Assembly: GCA_016781505.1 (NCBI GenBank) | Contig: JADDQF010000078.1 | Location: 1 to 44,516, forward strand | DNA: 44,516 nucleotides | Source: a bacterium | Lineage (GTDB): Bacteria; Chloroflexota; Chloroflexia; Chloroflexales; Kallotenuaceae | Direction of reading: 5' to 3' | Shown: positions 7,776 to 15,847 of the stretch, one piece after another | Position numbering within the stretch: position 1 is the first letter of the stretch | Layout of the letters: the number at the start of each line of letters is the position of its first letter | Position numbers and translations under genes: made by a program | The notes under the pieces: generated by a model | Databases searched by the model: none | The model's input: only the letters and a program-made list of their open reading frames with translations | Told to the model about the DNA's origin: nothing

Positions 7776-8543
7776 TCAACGTCCTCGGATTCTGATACGC
7801 TTCAACAACATGTCAAGGGCGGGCGACGAGCCAACCACAACGGGCTCCGGCGCCGATTGACCGGCCAGCATGGTGCGCAAATCTAGCGGCCGCTGCGAAT
7901 GAAGCAGCCGTGCACCGCCACCGGCTCGCTCCAAGACTGCCATACCTGCCGCAATGTCCCACAGCTTGGGCCGGCCAAGCAGCGCTCCGACCGCGGTGCC
8001 CCGCGCGACATACGACACGTACGCCGCCATGGAGCCCAGTGAGCGGACTTTGCCGGGATAATCGATGCTGTAGCGCCGATGGATGTTGGATGGCACGCAT
8101 ATCCAGGCTTCGGAGTCGAGCAAGCCGTCGCGCAGCACCTCTATGGGCTGACCGTTGAACAACGCCGGCCCACTCAGATCCGCCTCATACCACTCGTCCA
8201 GCACAGGCATGTAGAAGCAGCCCAACACAGCGTGCCCACGCTGCAGCAGTCCGATCGAGATGCCCCAGATCGGCAGACCGCTCACAAATGCGCCGGTACC
8301 GTCGATTGGATCGATCACCCACAGGTACTCGGCGTCGGTATGGTGCTGGCTACCCTCCTCGCCCAGAATGCCGTGCTGGGGATAGGTGTCGCGAATCCTT
8401 GCCCGCAGCAGCTGCTCGATCTCGACGTCGGCGGCAGTGACCACGCTGCGGTCCGGCTTGCGCCGTACTTCAACGGCATTGTAGTAGCCCAGCCCGATCG
8501 CGCCGGCCTCGTGTGCCCATGCCCGCACCTGCTCAAGTTCCAT
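7776..8543 (-). CDS. Inositol monophosphatase-family phosphatase
   Basis: The product (255 residues from the ATG at 8543) has all the metal-binding motifs of the Li-sensitive phosphatase family. These are ILGEEG (Glu62/Glu63), WVIDPIDGT (Asp78, Asp81) and LWDIAAG near residue 200. Members dephosphorylate myo-inositol-1-phosphate, histidinol phosphate, PAP or fructose-1,6-bisphosphate, and the sequence alone does not separate these. An upstream in-frame extension to 8594 is open but lacks family similarity; GGGGAGG lies about ten bases before the ATG at 8543. The lipoprotein gene lies upstream on the same strand with a gap of about 100 bases. Confidence 0.88.
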   Translation of the reverse strand: MELEQVRAWAHEAGAIGLGYYNAVEVRRKPDRSVVTAADVEIEQLLRARIRDTYPQHGILGEEGSQHHTDAEYLWVIDPIDGTGAFVSGLPIWGISIGLLQRGHAVLGCFYMPVLDEWYEADLSGPALFNGQPIEVLRDGLLDSEAWICVPSNIHRRYSIDYPGKVRSLGSMAAYVSYVARGTAVGALLGRPKLWDIAAGMAVLERAGGGARLLHSQRPLDLRTMLAGQSAPEPVVVGSSPALDMLLKRIRIRGR

Positions 8544-8645
8544 TGTGCTGCTGCCTCCCCGTGCTATGCCTGCCGGATCGCTTAGCAAGATCATCGCCCC
8601 AATGGAGGTAGCACAGGCTATGTAGTGGCCCGAGGTCTATCCGTC

Positions 8646-8837
8646 CTACGGCTCATTCAAAAACTGCTGGGTTGTGCGTTGGGCGTCGAAGCGAAGCGCC
8701 GCCCATGTTCGCGGCCCCACAATGCCGTCGACGGCCAGCCCTGCTGACTGTTGGAAGTCGCGCACGGCCCGCTGAGTACGCTCCCCGAAAATGCCATCAA
8801 CCGGACCAACATCAAAACCTTGCGCGGCAAGCAGCTG
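8646..8837 (-). pseudogene. Severed C-terminal peptidoglycan-binding domain of the lipoprotein
   Basis: Directly after the lipoprotein's TAA (8838-8840) the same frame stays open for 63 codons to a TAG at 8646-8648. The translation is a clear PG_binding_1 domain: QLLAAQGFDVGPVDGIFG, then ERTQRAVRDFQQSAGL, then AVDGIVGPRTWAALR. The preceding residues AVNEL are the start of the same domain, so the family pattern needs a residue, most simply Gln (CAA), where TAA now stands. The domain has no start codon or ribosome-binding site of its own. Either the stop is a recent C-to-T nonsense mutation, a base-call error, or it is read through. Confidence 0.85.
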
Positions 8838-9554
8838 TTACAGCTCGTTGACCGCCGCGCCCTGTATCGGTGGTGTAGTGAGCGTGAGCCGAGGGCTGCG
8901 GTCGGCGAGTGGTGTGGGCGGGGGCGAGCCGTGTGGCTCGGGACGCCAGGCTGCCGCAAGGCCTGGGCCAAGCTGAGTCTCAATCCCACCGTCCGCTAGC
9001 CGCACAATAACCAGCATGTTATCGCTAGTCAGAGCGATCATGCGCTTGCCATCGGACGCCAGGTCGCACAGCTGATGGGGCGAAATAAGCTTGGCCGTGC
9101 CGTCGCGGACGAGGTACGTTCCTCCGCCTTCAAGCAGCACGGCGGGTGGCAGCGCTAGCAGGAGGCCAGCGCCAGCTGGCAACCAGTGCAGTCGCGCTCG
9201 ATCAATTTCGACAGGCACCGCCGCCGCGCCGGGCAGCGGTACGGCGATGGTGCCAAGGGTTGCCGCAGTGCCATCCATAATCGAGGTAATCGTGATCGTT
9301 CCAGTCACTCCATCCGTCGTGCTGGTAGTCCAAACCATTGCCTTACCGTCAGGCGACCACACTTGTGCCGCCACCTTTGTCGCAGCTGGTTCGGCCTCGG
9401 GATCGCCGCCATTCGTGTCGGCTGACGGTGCTGGAGCAGCACTATCCGTTGGTGATGTTTGTGCGACCGGAGGTGCTGCGCTGCCACAGGCTGCTAGCAG
9501 GCCGACCAGGAGCATAATCGCTAGGAAACGAAATCTACGCCGTCTACGAATCAT
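8838..9554 (-). CDS. Exported lipoprotein with propeller-like segments, truncated by an in-frame stop
   Basis: The visible product is 238 residues. A basic N terminus and hydrophobic core end in the lipobox LLAAC (Cys23), so it should be a membrane-anchored lipoprotein. A low-complexity Ala/Pro/Thr linker follows, then beta-rich sequence with VWSPDGKAMVWTT, a TolB/WD40-like blade motif. The intact gene would run on to 8646 (302 codons) and end in a peptidoglycan-binding domain, giving a surface protein clamped to the wall. The frame is open upstream to 9695, but only the ATG at 9554 starts a signal peptide. Without the wall-binding domain the protein may be non-functional or simply not wall-anchored. 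Confidence 0.75.
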   Translation of the reverse strand: MIRRRRRFRFLAIMLLVGLLAACGSAAPPVAQTSPTDSAAPAPSADTNGGDPEAEPAATKVAAQVWSPDGKAMVWTTSTTDGVTGTITITSIMDGTAATLGTIAVPLPGAAAVPVEIDRARLHWLPAGAGLLLALPPAVLLEGGGTYLVRDGTAKLISPHQLCDLASDGKRMIALTSDNMLVIVRLADGGIETQLGPGLAAAWRPEPHGSPPPTPLADRSPRLTLTTPPIQGAAVNEL

Positions 9555-9792
9555 GCCATGCTGTCCTGATAAAGCTCGATTGAGTGTGCCTCCACTACCA
9601 TAGCTTCGCGCAGGCTGGCGTGCTATGGTCCTTTGATGGATGCACGGTGAGGTGTAGCTCACGGCTAGCTGTTGTTGCGGCTTATACGGTAGCAAATGCT
9701 TGCTTGATCGCCAGCAGCGGAACGCTCCGCGGTACAGCAGATGCTAGATTAAATCACTTCCCGCTGAGCAATAATGTGGGAGGAGTAGCCGC

Positions 9793-10656
9793 GTGGAGGA
9801 TTTTAATTTTCTTAACCTGATCTGGATCTTCTTTCTGATCTCGTCGATCATTCCGGTGATTCAGCGGGCGCTACAAACCGGCTCTCGGCAGGGGCTGATC
9901 CGCCAGCTGGAGCGCAAGCGCAGATCGCGCGTGATCGTGCTGATTCACCGTCAGGAAAGCGTCTCGTTTCTGGGTATTCCCATCGCGCGCTATATCGACA
10001 TCGAAGACTCGGAGCAGGTGCTGCGCGCTATTCGCCTAACCCGGCCGGATGTGCCGATCGACATCGTGCTGCATACGCCGGGTGGTCTGGTGCTCGCCGC
10101 CGAACAGATTGCGCACGCGCTGGTCCGCCATCAAGCGCCGGTTACCGTGATGATCCCGCACTACGCGATGTCGGGCGGTACGCTGCTGGCGCTGGCCTCC
10201 GACCATATCGTGATGGATCCTAACGCCGTGCTAGGCCCCGTCGACCCGCAGCTCGGCCAGTATCCCGCCGCGTCGATCATGGCGGTGCTGGAGCGCAAGG
10301 ATATTAATCACATCGACGACCAAACGTTGATTCAGGCCGACATGGCGGCGAAAGCATTACGCCAGGTCAAGGATTCCGTCACCAATCTGCTGGTGGCCAA
10401 TGGCGCGGCGCGCGAAAAAGCGGAAGAGTTGGCCGACGTGCTCGCAACCGGACGCGTGACCCACGATTACCCGATTGATGTTGAAGAAGCGCGCGCCCTA
10501 GGTCTGCCGATCACTACCGACTTGCCCGAAGAAGTATACAAGCTGATGGATCTGTATCCACAGCCAGCCGCGCGTCGGCCCTCCGTCCAATACATTCCGC
10601 TGCCGTATCGGCGGCAGCCAGAAAGTGAGCCAGCATCCGCGCCACAGGGACGGTAG
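9793..10656 (+). CDS. SDH/ClpP-crotonase-fold membrane serine protease
   Basis: The 287-residue protein belongs to the serine dehydrogenase proteinase (SDH, PF01972) family of ClpP/SppA-like enzymes. An N-terminal membrane segment (about residues 7-24) is followed by the fold's signatures. HTPGG forms the oxyanion region, Ser127 in AMSGGT is the nucleophile, and VMDPNAVLGPVDPQ matches the structural loop seen before the dimer helices. The C terminus is a Pro/Arg-rich tail. Such proteins are thought to act at the membrane in signal-peptide or membrane-protein turnover; the exact role is unknown. The start is GTG with GGGAGGAG upstream. The gene stands alone between divergent and convergent neighbours. 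Confidence 0.85.
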   Translation: MEDFNFLNLIWIFFLISSIIPVIQRALQTGSRQGLIRQLERKRRSRVIVLIHRQESVSFLGIPIARYIDIEDSEQVLRAIRLTRPDVPIDIVLHTPGGLVLAAEQIAHALVRHQAPVTVMIPHYAMSGGTLLALASDHIVMDPNAVLGPVDPQLGQYPAASIMAVLERKDINHIDDQTLIQADMAAKALRQVKDSVTNLLVANGAAREKAEELADVLATGRVTHDYPIDVEEARALGLPITTDLPEEVYKLMDLYPQPAARRPSVQYIPLPYRRQPESEPASAPQGR

Positions 10657-10681
10657 GCCCAAGCGGGCGGTGGCGCGAAGC

Positions 10682-10729
10682 CGAAGGTCAACGGTTATTG
10701 CCGCTAATCCACGCAACCGTTGACCTTCG
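10682..10729. terminator. Long inverted repeat between convergent genes, likely bidirectional terminator
   Basis: CGAAGGTCAACGGTT and its exact reverse complement (15 bases each, 10682-10696 and 10715-10729) flank an 18-base loop. Position between two converging genes suggests termination or mRNA 3'-end protection. No T-tract follows on either strand, so intrinsic termination is uncertain. Confidence 0.5.
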
Positions 10730-10762
10730 ACGCTTAACTTGGCCGTCTTGGAACAACCTGCC

Positions 10763-11632
10763 CTATGCTTGTGGCCGCAACGCCTCCACAACCGCAACAA
10801 AATCCTCGTCGGCATGCCCTTGGCCCATGGCCATGCCGAACACCTCACGTGCCGCGGCGACGAGTGGCAGCGGCACCTTGTGCTGCACAGCCTCGTCCAG
10901 AGCGTAGGTCAGGTCTTTGTGCATCCAGCGCAGCGCAAAGTTGGTGGTGTAGTCACGCGCGACGATCCGGGCAGCTGCGCCCTTCACAATCGGGCTACCC
11001 GGTGCGCCATTGATCAGGAGCGGCACAACCTTGTCCATGTCGAGCCCGGCCCGTTCGGCCAGCAGCAGCCCCTCCGCCAGCAGCGCGATCTGCGAGCCCG
11101 ACAGCATATTGTTGACCAGCTTCATGGTCGTGCCGCTGCCGACCGGCCCTAAATGATCAATGCGGCTGCCCATTGCTTCCAACACCGGCCGGACCTGTTC
11201 CAGCACTGCCGCCGCTCCGCCCACCAGAAAACTGAGCTCGCCGCCCGCCGCTTGAACTTTGCTGCCGCGTACCGGCGCGTCTAAAAATGGGCAGCCACGT
11301 TCCTGCGCTGCCGCGGCCAGCTCGCGGACCCAGCCGGTTGTCAGCGTGCTCGACTCGATCAGCACTGTGCCGGGCTTGGCTCCGGCGAGTGCTCCATCTT
11401 GCCCTAGCCACATCGCCCGCGACGCGTTATCCTCGGCTACCATGCTCAGCACCACATCGGCGTTCTGCGCTGCGTCGCGTGGCGTTTGTGCGATTTGCGC
11501 GCCCTGGTCGGCAAAAGGGTGCGCTTTGGCCGCGGTACGGTTGTACACCGCGACATCAAACCCGGCTTTGAGGAGATTGCGGGCCATACCGCCGCCCATA
11601 ATGCCCAAGCCCAGAACTGCTATCCGCTGCAT
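10763..11632 (-). CDS. 3-hydroxyisobutyrate dehydrogenase-family beta-hydroxyacid dehydrogenase
   Basis: The 289-residue protein has the NAD(P)-binding GLGIMGGGMARNLLKAG at the N terminus. The substrate-binding signatures are VLIESSTL and DAPVRGS, and the catalytic lysine is Lys171 in GSGTTMKLVNNML. This defines the beta-hydroxyacid dehydrogenase family, whose members oxidise 3-hydroxyisobutyrate, tartronate semialdehyde, glyoxylate/succinic semialdehyde or related compounds. Nothing nearby fixes the substrate. AAGGAGG lies five bases before the ATG at 11632, so I prefer it to the longer open frame reaching 11701. Confidence 0.9.
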   Translation of the reverse strand: MQRIAVLGLGIMGGGMARNLLKAGFDVAVYNRTAAKAHPFADQGAQIAQTPRDAAQNADVVLSMVAEDNASRAMWLGQDGALAGAKPGTVLIESSTLTTGWVRELAAAAQERGCPFLDAPVRGSKVQAAGGELSFLVGGAAAVLEQVRPVLEAMGSRIDHLGPVGSGTTMKLVNNMLSGSQIALLAEGLLLAERAGLDMDKVVPLLINGAPGSPIVKGAAARIVARDYTTNFALRWMHKDLTYALDEAVQHKVPLPLVAAAREVFGMAMGQGHADEDFVAVVEALRPQA

Positions 11633-11823
11633 CCTCGCCTCCTTGTTCCCTATGGCCGCGAGTGTAGCACAACTAGCCGTGGACGTGGTTCTGCGATGCA
11701 TTTAAGGGTGATCTTTGGCCTAACCTGTGGCCCAACTTTCGGCGCATGTTTTGGGACAAGCAACGCGCTACCATCACTCGTATGGTCCCATCGTGTGCAC
11801 GATATTCTGCAAGGAGGACGTAG

Positions 11824-13527
11824 GTGTTGCGGTTTCGATTCGCCGCATTGGCGATTTTGACTACATTAGCGTTTGCAGTGCTTGCGCCCGTAGCGGCGCA
11901 TTCGGCGCAGGCTGCTCCTGGCGACCTGTGTTTCAAGGAGACCGGCCAGTGCATCAACGGCCGGTTCCGCGAGTATTGGGAACGGAATGGTGGTTTGGCG
12001 GTGTTTGGCTTTCCGATCACGGCGGCGCGCAATGAGCGTAACCGCGATACCGGGCAAAGCTACCTGACCCAATGGTTCGAGCGCAACCGCTTCGAGCTGC
12101 ATCCCGAAAACAAAGCGCCGTATGATGTGCTGCTCGGTCGGCTGGGCGACGACCGGTTAACACAATTTGGCGTCAATTGGAAGAAGGAAGGCCGCGCCAG
12201 CCAGCAAAATGGCTGTCTCTTTTTCGCCGAGACAGGGCACAACGTCTGCGATCAGGCCAATGGCCTGGGTTTCAAGACCTACTGGTCAACGCACGGGCTG
12301 GAGTTCAACGGCAAGCGGGGCGTGTCGTTCCCCGAGAGCCTCGCGCTCTTTGGTTTGCCGTTGACCGAGCCCCGCATGGAAATTAACACCAGTGGTGACC
12401 GCGTGCTGACGCAGTGGTTCGAGCGTGCTCGCTTTGAGTGGCATCCCGCTCAGCGCGATCCCGCCTTCCGTGTGCTGCTTGGCCGCCTCAGCAGCGAAGT
12501 GCGCAACCCACAAACGGCGTACCGGTTGCCCACCAATGTTCCCTGGGTCTATCAGGATAACAAGGTTGTCGCCTTGACCAACGGCGCGCCCCAGTTCGAC
12601 GTTCCCCGCTCGGATCCTAACAACCAGCCGGCGGAGATCCAGGTAGCGCCCAATGGCAAGCTGCTGAGCTACACCGAGCGGACGGCGTCGGGTGAGCAGT
12701 ATCTGGTCGTGCTGTATCTTGAAAGCGGCTACAAGCGGGTCTTGCCGGTGGCGAGTGGCGGCATCATTTTGGGCGGTATGTGGTCGCCGGACAGCCGGCA
12801 GTACATGTACACGGTGATTTACCAAGGCCGAGATACTCGGTATGAGCTCCGCTTGTTCGACGTGGAGGGCAGTACCGTCGCCATCCGCCGCAACGAGACT
12901 GCCAACAATGTTCCGCTGCCGTTGCTGTGGAACGCGAGTGGCGCTTATCTGACCAACATCATCTTTGCCTCGGACGCGCCATCCAGCGACATCCTGAAAG
13001 TCGATCCCCAGACGGGACGGCTGGAAACATTGGCGCAAGGCCCGCACTATGGCACAGCGATCAGTGCGGATGGACGCAAGATCGCGATGGTGACGGTCGA
13101 GTATCCACTCGGAGAAGCTCCCAAGCTCGCATTGACCGTGCTCGACCGCACCACCGGCCGCACCCAGACGATTGTGCCACAGGCTGCGCAGTACATTTCG
13201 TCCCTGCGCTGGTCGCCGGATGGTACGAAACTTGTGCATGTCCGCACCGCTATTAACGATACGCAAGCATCCGGGATTTATGTAACCAATCCGGATGGCA
13301 GCGGCGAGCAGATGCTGCGGCTGGACAGCGGCGCGTTCCCCGGCGCGCTGGAAGACGTGGCCTGGCGCAACAACGGAGCGTTGCTGGTTATGACACAGGA
13401 TGGACCGCGCAACTTGTCGGTATTCGAGGTTCCGCTGAGCAACTTCCACCCGGCGCAGGCCAAGACGCTGCAAACGATTGGCCGCGACAGCGACTTCTGG
13501 GGCATTTTTGTGTACGTACCGCGCTAG
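11824..13527 (+). CDS. Secreted protein with two ETG/TQWFER modules and a TolB-like propeller
   Basis: The 567-residue protein begins with a signal peptide (basic MLRFRF, hydrophobic core, AQA cleavage near residue 31). Two similar modules follow at about 34-112 and 129-225. Each has a Cys-F...ETG start, a YW...GL..FG.P segment, a TQWFER.RFE.HP block and a closing VLLGRL. The remainder (about 230-565) is a series of propeller blades with WSPDS/WSPDG motifs, as in TolB. Modules of this kind are frequent in exported proteins of Chloroflexota; their function is not established and may be ligand or wall binding. The start is GTG after AAGGAGG. A good terminator follows. Confidence 0.8.
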   Translation: MLRFRFAALAILTTLAFAVLAPVAAHSAQAAPGDLCFKETGQCINGRFREYWERNGGLAVFGFPITAARNERNRDTGQSYLTQWFERNRFELHPENKAPYDVLLGRLGDDRLTQFGVNWKKEGRASQQNGCLFFAETGHNVCDQANGLGFKTYWSTHGLEFNGKRGVSFPESLALFGLPLTEPRMEINTSGDRVLTQWFERARFEWHPAQRDPAFRVLLGRLSSEVRNPQTAYRLPTNVPWVYQDNKVVALTNGAPQFDVPRSDPNNQPAEIQVAPNGKLLSYTERTASGEQYLVVLYLESGYKRVLPVASGGIILGGMWSPDSRQYMYTVIYQGRDTRYELRLFDVEGSTVAIRRNETANNVPLPLLWNASGAYLTNIIFASDAPSSDILKVDPQTGRLETLAQGPHYGTAISADGRKIAMVTVEYPLGEAPKLALTVLDRTTGRTQTIVPQAAQYISSLRWSPDGTKLVHVRTAINDTQASGIYVTNPDGSGEQMLRLDSGAFPGALEDVAWRNNGALLVMTQDGPRNLSVFEVPLSNFHPAQAKTLQTIGRDSDFWGIFVYVPR

Positions 13528-13552
13528 TGGCGGCACCGGAACGAGGCCCAGT

Positions 13553-13585
13553 GGGCGACGTGGTATCAATCCGCGTCGCCCTTTT
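13553..13585 (+). terminator. Rho-independent terminator
   Basis: GGGCGACG (13553-13560) pairs with CGTCGCCC (13574-13581), extended inward by a T-G wobble and two G-C pairs. TTTT follows directly. It ends the secreted-protein gene. Confidence 0.85.
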
Positions 13586-13637
13586 CGTGCTCCTTGCTGT
13601 CGAAGTGATCATTGATGCTCAGTGTTGATCTGGGCGA

Positions 13638-15584
13638 TCATTGCTGGGCAGGTGATGCTAACAGCTCCACAAAGTCGCCGTGAGCTCCCGAGCCGCTAGC
13701 GGGCAAGCGTGCGCCCGTTATCACGTCGTACAGGCCGACCACAAGCCGCAGGTTGCCCGCGGGCAGCGTTGCAGGTAATTGCAGATCGTGAAAGCTGATG
13801 AATTGGTCGCCGGGCTGCCATTCCCGGGCGTCATAGCCCAGCGCATCCTGCTGGGCAACGACCCGATACTGCTCGTCTTCGAGGTGGACAAAAAAGCGCA
13901 GCTCGCGGCCGGGTGGCTGCAAGACCCGGTTGAACAGCTGGACGTGGAGGGTTGTATTTGGCGCAAAGGATCCAGATACGTCCATGCCTTGCAGCTCCAC
14001 CGCCGTGCCGAAACGAGCGCCAAGGAGGGTAGGCGGCGTGAACGGCGGTAGCGTATCCCCTTGCAGCCGCATGTAGGCGAATAATCCATCCGGCGTGAAG
14101 GGTTGGCCGCGGGCTTGGGCCAGCAAAGGCTGAATATCAGCTGTGGTGGGCGTACTCGCGCTGATAATCGCGGTCCAGGGCGCAGTACGGGGCCAGACTA
14201 CCGCGCTGCGTGCATCAAACCATTGGCCAGTTCGGCTGCGTGGGGCCAGATACAGGTATGTGGCATGGCGGTAATATTCTTCCGAGATGAGCAAGGTTTG
14301 CTCAGGAGGCACAGCTTCCGCAGCACGCGCCGCATCCGTAGCATACTGCATATACGCGTAGTACAGCCCCGGCTGGCGGGCCCACACGCCAAAATACTCG
14401 CGCGCGGTCGCCTGCGTCCACCAGCCTATCAACAAGCTGAACACTAGCACGCCGACGACCGGGCCGTTGCTCAAACGCCGCAGCGCCATCACTCGTTCGA
14501 GCGCTTGCCAGAGCGCAGCCGTGCCATGGCCCCACAGCAGGTATGTTGCCGGTGCTGCGCCGATCGCGCGGAGCCAATGGGGCGCGTCCGCGGCAAGGAT
14601 CGTGGGCAGCAGCATCACACCCAGCCACAGCAGCACCAGGGCATGGGCGAGCTGCCGCCAGCGGAGCAATGCCACAAGCACGCCGGCATAGAATGGCACC
14701 GCCGCAATGCCGGGAAACACCGGCCGGTACGGCAGATTAAAGAACACATCACGCGCGCCACGCAGGCCGAACATACGCAGCGTTGCGCCCATGTTGTGCA
14801 GCAGCAGCGACTGCGTGCCCGGCTGGGCTTCGGTGACGGCGATTTGCTCGAAGCGCTCCCAAAAATCGGACGGGACGCGTACCATGTGGTAGATGAACGG
14901 CGTGCTGACGACCAACAGCGCCAATGAGAATAGTGCTAGTCCGGCGGCGCTGCGGCGCAGGAGTGACCTATGCCACATTGCCAGGTAGATCAACAGCAGC
15001 GGCGCTAGCAAGGGCAGCAGCCGTACCGCGAGGTAGGTGTATAAGCTGAGGCCAAACAGCGCGCCGCTGAGCAGCCAATCCCGACGGCGCTGCATCGTAA
15101 GCGCCTGGTACAGCAGCAGCACCGCCAGGCCGGACACCACCGGCAACGTATTGGCCCGAAACCCAATCCGGCCAACATGCACCAGCCAGCTACCACAGGC
15201 CACGGCGATAGCCGCGAGCAGCCCTGCGCGCCAGCTCCACAAACGCGTACCAAGGAAGTACACCACGGGCACCAGCGCAACGCTCCAAAGTGCGGCCGGT
15301 AGCCGGAGCGCCAAGATGGTCGGGCCGAGCGCAGCCAAAAATGGGGCAACCGTGTAATGAAATAGCGCCTCGTGGCCGGTATAGGCTGAAAAAAACACCG
15401 GCGTCTGGCCCCGAAAGATCGTGCCCTGCACCAGCAGACCATGCGCCGCCTCGTCGAAATGCAGGCCGGCCGGCAATTCATGGAGCCGCCATACACGCAG
15501 TCCCAACGCGATCAGGCCAAGCGCGAGCAAAGCTGCCTGGACGCGCCAACGTCGAGCCTTCGATGGAAGGGATGTAGAACTCAT
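13638..15584 (-). CDS. Multipass membrane glycosyltransferase-like protein (GT39/ArnT type)
   Basis: The 648-residue protein is very hydrophobic with about ten or more membrane spans. The first extracytoplasmic loop carries HFDE (Asp44-Glu45) after LPAGL, the position of the catalytic acidic residues in protein-O-mannosyl and ArnT-type transferases that use polyprenyl-linked sugars. The last 150 or so residues form a soluble beta-rich domain (VELQGMDVSGSF and LHVQLFNRVLQPPG). It probably moves a sugar onto an exported protein or lipid. No adjacent sugar pathway identifies the substrate. ATG at 15584 is preceded by a TGC-TACCAT box nine bases away and no Shine-Dalgarno; a TTG at 15605 is an alternative start. 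Confidence 0.78.
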   Translation of the reverse strand: MSSTSLPSKARRWRVQAALLALGLIALGLRVWRLHELPAGLHFDEAAHGLLVQGTIFRGQTPVFFSAYTGHEALFHYTVAPFLAALGPTILALRLPAALWSVALVPVVYFLGTRLWSWRAGLLAAIAVACGSWLVHVGRIGFRANTLPVVSGLAVLLLYQALTMQRRRDWLLSGALFGLSLYTYLAVRLLPLLAPLLLIYLAMWHRSLLRRSAAGLALFSLALLVVSTPFIYHMVRVPSDFWERFEQIAVTEAQPGTQSLLLHNMGATLRMFGLRGARDVFFNLPYRPVFPGIAAVPFYAGVLVALLRWRQLAHALVLLWLGVMLLPTILAADAPHWLRAIGAAPATYLLWGHGTAALWQALERVMALRRLSNGPVVGVLVFSLLIGWWTQATAREYFGVWARQPGLYYAYMQYATDAARAAEAVPPEQTLLISEEYYRHATYLYLAPRSRTGQWFDARSAVVWPRTAPWTAIISASTPTTADIQPLLAQARGQPFTPDGLFAYMRLQGDTLPPFTPPTLLGARFGTAVELQGMDVSGSFAPNTTLHVQLFNRVLQPPGRELRFFVHLEDEQYRVVAQQDALGYDAREWQPGDQFISFHDLQLPATLPAGNLRLVVGLYDVITGARLPASGSGAHGDFVELLASPAQQ

Positions 15585-15593
15585 GCACAGGGC

Positions 15594-15602
15594 ATGGTAG
15601 CA
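15594..15602 (-). promoter_or_regulatory. Candidate extended -10 promoter, leaderless arrangement
   Basis: On the minus strand TGC precedes TACCAT (15594-15599), with nine bases to the ATG at 15584. The geometry matches that of rlmN and the phosphoesterase, but the hexamer is weaker. Confidence 0.4.
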
Positions 15603-15687
15603 CAAGCGTAATCACTCAGGGCAGGCTGTTCAGAAGGAGGGTGCTTTTGTCCTCAACGGTTCGGACATTGGCGCGACTGTTTGTAGG

Positions 15688-15794
15688 CTAGTGCGCCGAC
15701 GGGCCGGCAGTTTGGGGGTGTGTCCCGATCATTTCCCTGCCTACAACCTCAGACAACTCGGCGAAACCAAAAAGAACTGTTGCTGATGCACGAG
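15688..15794. repeat. MITE-like element, copy A (107 bp)
   Basis: The element begins CTAGTGCGCCGACGGGCCGG and ends with GATGCACGAG, whose reverse complement CTCGTGCATC resembles its own left end, giving imperfect terminal inverted repeats. A second, shorter copy at 29072-29149 shares the left end (one mismatch in 20), an internal AAACC(A/G)AAAAG, and the right end. The interior differs in length and sequence. TTGTAGGC (15681-15688) and GCCTACAA also form an eight-base inverted repeat across the left part. It lies just upstream of the molybdoenzyme promoter and has no coding capacity. A conserved structured RNA is the alternative reading. Confidence 0.6.
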
Positions 15795-15812
15795 CATGGC
15801 AGCAAATGCCGC

Positions 15813-15821
15813 TGGTATAAT
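15813..15821 (+). promoter_or_regulatory. Extended -10 promoter of the molybdoenzyme gene
   Basis: TGG followed by a perfect TATAAT (15816-15821) lies 26 bases before the chosen ATG. No -35 is evident. Unlike the leaderless cases, a Shine-Dalgarno (AAAAGGA) follows. Confidence 0.7.
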
Positions 15822-15847
15822 GGCGGGCGCACCAAAAGGAAATGCGT

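Noticed and set aside
12286-13569. 427-codon antisense frame over the secreted propeller protein
   Set aside because: The sense strand has signal peptide, repeats and ribosome-binding site; the antisense has none.
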